From the NCBI GenBank assembly GCA_010027295.1, contig RGVM01000058.1, positions 1 to 9,751 of the forward strand: 9,751 nt of DNA. The letters are read 5' to 3'. Positions within the stretch are counted from its first letter, which is position 1. Each line of letters starts with the position of its first letter. The translations under genes were made by a program, and so were the position numbers. Under the pieces are notes generated by a model that was not told where the DNA came from, did no database searches, and was given only the letters and a program-made list of their open reading frames with translations. Positions 6,378 through 9,751 of the stretch are shown here, one piece after another. This DNA comes from Chitinophagia bacterium (lineage in GTDB: Bacteria; Bacteroidota; Bacteroidia; Chitinophagales; Chitinophagaceae).

Positions 6378-7415
6378 TCAGGGTTGCCCTACTGCCGAGG
6401 GCAGCAGGAATCCGCTGACATAGTCTGTCACGCCCTCTTCCAGTGACAGGAAAGGATCGGAGTAGCCAGCCTCTCGGAGCTTGTGCATGTCGGCTTCGGT
6501 GAAATACTGGTATTTGTCGCGGATGTCTGCGGGCATGTCGATGTAACGGATATCCGGCTCGATGCTCATGCCTGCGAATGTGGCCTTTGCGAGGTCTTCG
6601 AAGCTGCGCGCCCTGCCGGTACCTAGGTTGTAGAGTCCCGATGCAGGAAGGGAGGTGGCCAGCCAGCGACATACCTTAATAACGTCGCGCACATGGATGA
6701 AGTCGCGCAGCTGCCATCCGTCCCGGAACCCGGGCCGGTGCGAACGGAAGAGCTCCACAAACCCACGTTCGCGGATCTGGCGGAAGGCGTGGAAGACGAC
6801 ACTGGCCATGCGCCCCTTGTGCGACTCGCCGGGTCCGTAGACGTTGAAGAATTTCAATCCATACCAGTGAGGCGGGGTCTCTGTCTGACGCAGGGCCCAC
6901 TTGTCGAACTCGTTCTTCGAGACGCCGTATGGGTTAAGGGGCTGTAGCCTGTCGGGCATATCATGGGCGTCCGAATAGCCAAGGATGCCATCGCCATAGG
7001 TGGCGGCGGAACTGGCATAGACGATCGGAATGCCATGGCGGGTGCAGAATGCCCATGCCTTTCGGGAGTACTCGACGTTCAGGCGTTCGTGGATGCTGTA
7101 GTCGAACTCGGTGGTGTCGGTACGTGCGCCGAGGTGGTAGAAACGGTCGATGGGGGGGCCTTCCGCTTCGAGCCATTCGAAGAGGATGTCGCGGTCGACC
7201 TTGAAGGCGAAGTCGATACCGTCGAGGTTCGGTTGCTTGTCCGCCCGGTTGAATCTGTCAACAAGGATGAGTCGTCGCTCACCGAGTGTGTTCAGTAGCC
7301 TGGCCATGCGGCTACCTATGAACCCGGCGGCGCCCGTTACGATGGTGTAGGAACCTGCCCCATCCTGCTTTGCCGAAGCTTCTGCTCCTGTCAGGCTTAA
7401 CGACGTCATGATCAT
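6378..7415 (-). CDS. hldD: ADP-glyceromanno-heptose 6-epimerase-like protein
   Basis: This is a 345-residue short-chain (extended) dehydrogenase/epimerase. The NAD(P)-binding glycine motif [10 protein letters not shown] is at residues 27-36, [10 protein letters not shown] at 134-143 and the catalytic YGVSK at 163-167. The sequence around [18 protein letters not shown] and the overall pattern fit HldD/RfaD, which converts ADP-D-glycero-manno-heptose to the L-glycero form for lipopolysaccharide core synthesis. The usual family length is near 310-330, and the first ~20 residues are a polar extension. The start ATG overlaps the purL stop (ATGA), implying coupled translation; ATG 7409 is possible too. 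It may be housekeeping, or it could supply a sugar nucleotide for the glycosyltransferase or nucleotidyltransferase in this cluster. The latter is only a hypothesis. Confidence 0.85.
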   Translation of the reverse strand: MIMTSLSLTGAEASAKQDGAGSYTIVTGAAGFIGSRMARLLNTLGERRLILVDRFNRADKQPNLDGIDFAFKVDRDILFEWLEAEGPPIDRFYHLGARTDTTEFDYSIHERLNVEYSRKAWAFCTRHGIPIVYASSAATYGDGILGYSDAHDMPDRLQPLNPYGVSKNEFDKWALRQTETPPHWYGLKFFNVYGPGESHKGRMASVVFHAFRQIRERGFVELFRSHRPGFRDGWQLRDFIHVRDVIKVCRWLATSLPASGLYNLGTGRARSFEDLAKATFAGMSIEPDIRYIDMPADIRDKYQYFTEADMHKLREAGYSDPFLSLEEGVTDYVSGFLLPSAVGQP

Positions 7416-9643
7416 TCCGGTTGATGGGCGCCCATGCGGGAGCCGATGGCATCATCATAGCGTCTCTTCCAATCGCTGACAGGACCCCAGTCGGCACCGT
7501 CCACCAGGATGGCCTCCTCGGTCACCTCGCCGATGCATCGGAAGGGCAGCTTCCCTCCCGTCAGCCGGGCCTCGAAGGCTACAGCGGCATCGGGTGCCAC
7601 GGAGACGACGACACGACCCTGCGACTCACCGTACCAGAAGGCGTCGGGGCGGGGGCCGTCATCGGGACGCTGCGCGGAAAATCCAGTGCCACCGGCCATA
7701 GCACTCTCGAGGAGGGATATGAAGAGTCCGCCCTCGCTGATGTCGTGAGCAGAAAGGATGAGCTTTTCGCGGATGAGCCCGGCCACGGCCTCGTGCAGCA
7801 ACATCTCTGCGGCGGCGTCGAAATGCGGGGCGGGTGAATGCTCCACGCGATGCCACTTGTGAAGGTATTCCGAAGAGGCGATATCGTCTGTGAGATGACC
7901 GAGCAGGTAGATGACGTCACTGGGACTTTTGAAGGAGAGGCCCATCCGACCGTCGACGTCCTCAAGAAGCCCCACCATCCCGATCGTAGGTGTCGGATAG
8001 ACCGCCCCGTCAGGGTTTTGGTTATAGAAGCTGACATTGCCGCCGGTGACGGGCGTGCCTAGCAGCCGACAGGCCTCGCCCATGCCCTGTATGGCGTGCA
8101 CGAACTGATAGTACACGCCCGGGTCGTACGGATTGCCGAAGTTGAGGCAGTTGGTGACGCCCAGCGGCGCTCCGCCACTGCAGACGATGTTGCGGGCAGC
8201 CTCGAAGACGGCGATCATGCAGCCCTTGTAAGGGTCTGCATACACATAGCGACTGTTGCAGTCGGTCGTCATGGCCAGCGCCTTTCGCGTCCCCTTCACC
8301 CAGACTACAGGGGCGTCGGAGGGGTCGTTGGTGGAGGTATTGGCCGTGCCTACCATGCTGTCGTACTGCTCATAGACCCATTTCTTGCTGGCGATGTTGG
8401 GCAGTGTGGCCAAAAAATCTGCGACGGGGCGCAGATCAGCAGGCGCGGATACTGAGTCCGGCGAAAAGGCCCGCACCTTTTGCATGTATGCCGGCTCTGC
8501 GTATTCGCGTTCATAGACAGGCGCGCCACCGCCAAGCACGAGGCTCTCGGCGGGCAGGACGGCCTCCTCCACGCCGTGGCGGAAGAAGCGTAGCATGCCA
8601 TCGTCCGTCACGTTGCCGATCTGGGAGCAGGGCAGGTCCCATTTGGCGAAAATGCCCAACACCTCTTCCTCGCGACCTTTCCGCACAATCATGAGCATAC
8701 GTTCCTGGCTCTCGCTGAGGAGGAGCTCCCAGGCTTTCATATGCTGCTGGCGGGTAGGCACCATGTCGAGGTCGATGCGCATCCCGACGCCGCCCTTGGC
8801 ACTCGTCTCGGCTGTGGAGCAGATGATACCCGCGGCACCCATATCCTGCATGCCGGCCAGCGCACCGGTGGGGATGACCTCCAGACAGGCCTCGAGGAGC
8901 TTCTTCTCCTGGAAGGGGTCGCCCACCTGGACGGCGGGGAGGTCCTGCGCGCTATCCTCTGTGATGTCGGCCGACGCAAAGGAGGCACCACCTATACCGT
9001 CCTTGCCTGTGGCGGAGCCCACGATGAAGACAGGATTGCCGATACCTTCGGCCGTCGCGCTGACGGTGCCTCCGGCCTCCACGATGCCGACGCTCATGGC
9101 ATTGACGAGAGGGTTTGTATGGTAGCAACGCTCAAAGTACACTTCACCGCCCACGGTCGGCACACCGAAACAGTTCCCATAATGGCCGATGCCGTGTACG
9201 ACCCCGCCGAGGAGATGTCGGGTCCGGGGGTCGGAGAGGTCGCCGAAACGCAGCGAGTTCAACGCAGCGATCGGCCGGGCCCCCATGGTGAAGATGTCAC
9301 GGTGGATGCCGCCCACACCGGTGGCCGCACCCTGGAAGGGCTCTATGGCGGAGGGGTGGTTGTGCGACTCGATCTTGAATACTACACCGAGGCCGTCCCC
9401 TATGTCGACCAGTCCGGCGTTCTCCTCGCCCGCCGCCACGAGCAGCCGGCCGCCGTCGCGCGGCAGGGTCTTCAACCAGCGGATGGAGTTCTTGTAGCTG
9501 CAATGCTCGCTCCACATGACGGAGTAGGCCGCCAGTTCGGTGAAATTGGGCGTCCGGCCGAGAATCTGCCGGATCCTCTCGAACTCATCGGGCCTCAGGC
9601 CCAGTTGCTCCGCTGTCGCTACGGTCGTCTCCATGCCTGTCAT
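7412..9643 (-). CDS. purL: Phosphoribosylformylglycinamidine synthase, PurL subunit (short form)
   Basis: The 743-residue protein catalyses the fourth step of purine synthesis, converting FGAR to FGAM with ATP. It has the short PurL layout that works with separate PurS and PurQ, instead of the ~1300-residue fused enzyme. Visible landmarks are [20 protein letters not shown] (30-49), with the conserved SEHCSYK, the [21 protein letters not shown] region (92-112) and the later [16 protein letters not shown] repeat-half motif. It appears full length. The ATG at 9643 and a second at 9634 are both possible starts. A TATCTTTG element lies just upstream. It heads the tightly spaced minus-strand gene run into the lasso genes; purS and purQ are not in the window. 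Confidence 0.97.
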   Translation of the reverse strand: MTGMETTVATAEQLGLRPDEFERIRQILGRTPNFTELAAYSVMWSEHCSYKNSIRWLKTLPRDGGRLLVAAGEENAGLVDIGDGLGVVFKIESHNHPSAIEPFQGAATGVGGIHRDIFTMGARPIAALNSLRFGDLSDPRTRHLLGGVVHGIGHYGNCFGVPTVGGEVYFERCYHTNPLVNAMSVGIVEAGGTVSATAEGIGNPVFIVGSATGKDGIGGASFASADITEDSAQDLPAVQVGDPFQEKKLLEACLEVIPTGALAGMQDMGAAGIICSTAETSAKGGVGMRIDLDMVPTRQQHMKAWELLLSESQERMLMIVRKGREEEVLGIFAKWDLPCSQIGNVTDDGMLRFFRHGVEEAVLPAESLVLGGGAPVYEREYAEPAYMQKVRAFSPDSVSAPADLRPVADFLATLPNIASKKWVYEQYDSMVGTANTSTNDPSDAPVVWVKGTRKALAMTTDCNSRYVYADPYKGCMIAVFEAARNIVCSGGAPLGVTNCLNFGNPYDPGVYYQFVHAIQGMGEACRLLGTPVTGGNVSFYNQNPDGAVYPTPTIGMVGLLEDVDGRMGLSFKSPSDVIYLLGHLTDDIASSEYLHKWHRVEHSPAPHFDAAAEMLLHEAVAGLIREKLILSAHDISEGGLFISLLESAMAGGTGFSAQRPDDGPRPDAFWYGESQGRVVVSVAPDAAVAFEARLTGGKLPFRCIGEVTEEAILVDGADWGPVSDWKRRYDDAIGSRMGAHQPE

Positions 9644-9656
9644 TGTGGGATGGACG

Positions 9657-9664
9657 CAAAGATA
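9657..9664 (-). promoter_or_regulatory. Candidate Bacteroidota -7 element upstream of purL
   Basis: The minus strand reads TATCTTTG, an exact match to TAnnTTTG, 13 bp before the purL ATG at 9643. This would give a very short leader (about 8-10 nt), or favour the second ATG at 9634. A -33 TTG box at standard spacing is not obvious. If used, this promoter could drive the whole purL-to-precursor gene run. Confidence 0.4.
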
Positions 9665-9751
9665 TGGCCGTCAGGTTTCCACATCGCCGATTTCGTCCTC
9701 TTTGCACAACACTCCCTACCCCATATATCAACCGTTGGTGGATGGATACAC

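Noticed and set aside
7421..7837. Plus-strand open frames opposite purL
   Set aside because: They are antisense shadows of a highly conserved gene in GC-rich DNA, with no recognisable domain.

Overview
The window holds most of a lasso peptide biosynthetic gene cluster, probably from a GC-rich member of the Bacteroidota. The taxonomic call is moderate. It rests on two exact matches to the Bacteroidota -7 promoter element (TAnnTTTG), on starts that mostly lack a Shine-Dalgarno sequence, on the short stand-alone form of PurL, and on a heptose epimerase that points to a Gram-negative cell.

Layout. A long run of tightly packed genes reads leftwards on the minus strand from about 9643 to 2261: purL, a heptose-epimerase gene (hldD/rfaD-like), a PqqD-like leader-binding protein (B1), a transglutaminase-like leader peptidase (B2), a family 2 glycosyltransferase with a helical repeat C-terminus, an asparagine-synthetase-like lasso cyclase (C), and a small precursor gene (A). 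Junctions range from short overlaps to 36 bp, so this could be one transcription unit. Facing it from the left is an HPr-kinase-like gene on the plus strand (1236-2177), which converges on the precursor gene. Divergent from that kinase is a nucleotidyltransferase-family gene on the minus strand that runs off the left edge. No stretch longer than 300 bp lacks a gene.

How the parts fit. The precursor ends in a 17-residue candidate core, GPTPGALENFTFSNKSI. Gly1 and Glu8 would form an 8-residue macrolactam ring with a 9-residue tail carrying bulky Phe10 and Phe12. B1 would bind the leader, B2 would cut before Gly1, and C would activate Glu8 with ATP and close the ring. The kinase/nucleotidyltransferase pair recalls the paeninodin (PadeK) and pseudomycoidin (PsmK/PsmN) tailoring systems, in which a C-terminal Ser is phosphorylated and the phosphate is then further modified. 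The core here ends Ser-Ile, so the acceptor would be a penultimate Ser. The glycosyltransferase between B2 and C adds a third possible tailoring step. No ABC exporter is visible and may lie beyond the left edge.

The most interesting points are the small precursor with an atypical cleavage site (Ala rather than Thr at -2, after an unusually long leader), the set of three candidate tailoring enzymes, and the physical linkage of the lasso genes to purL and a heptose-epimerase gene.
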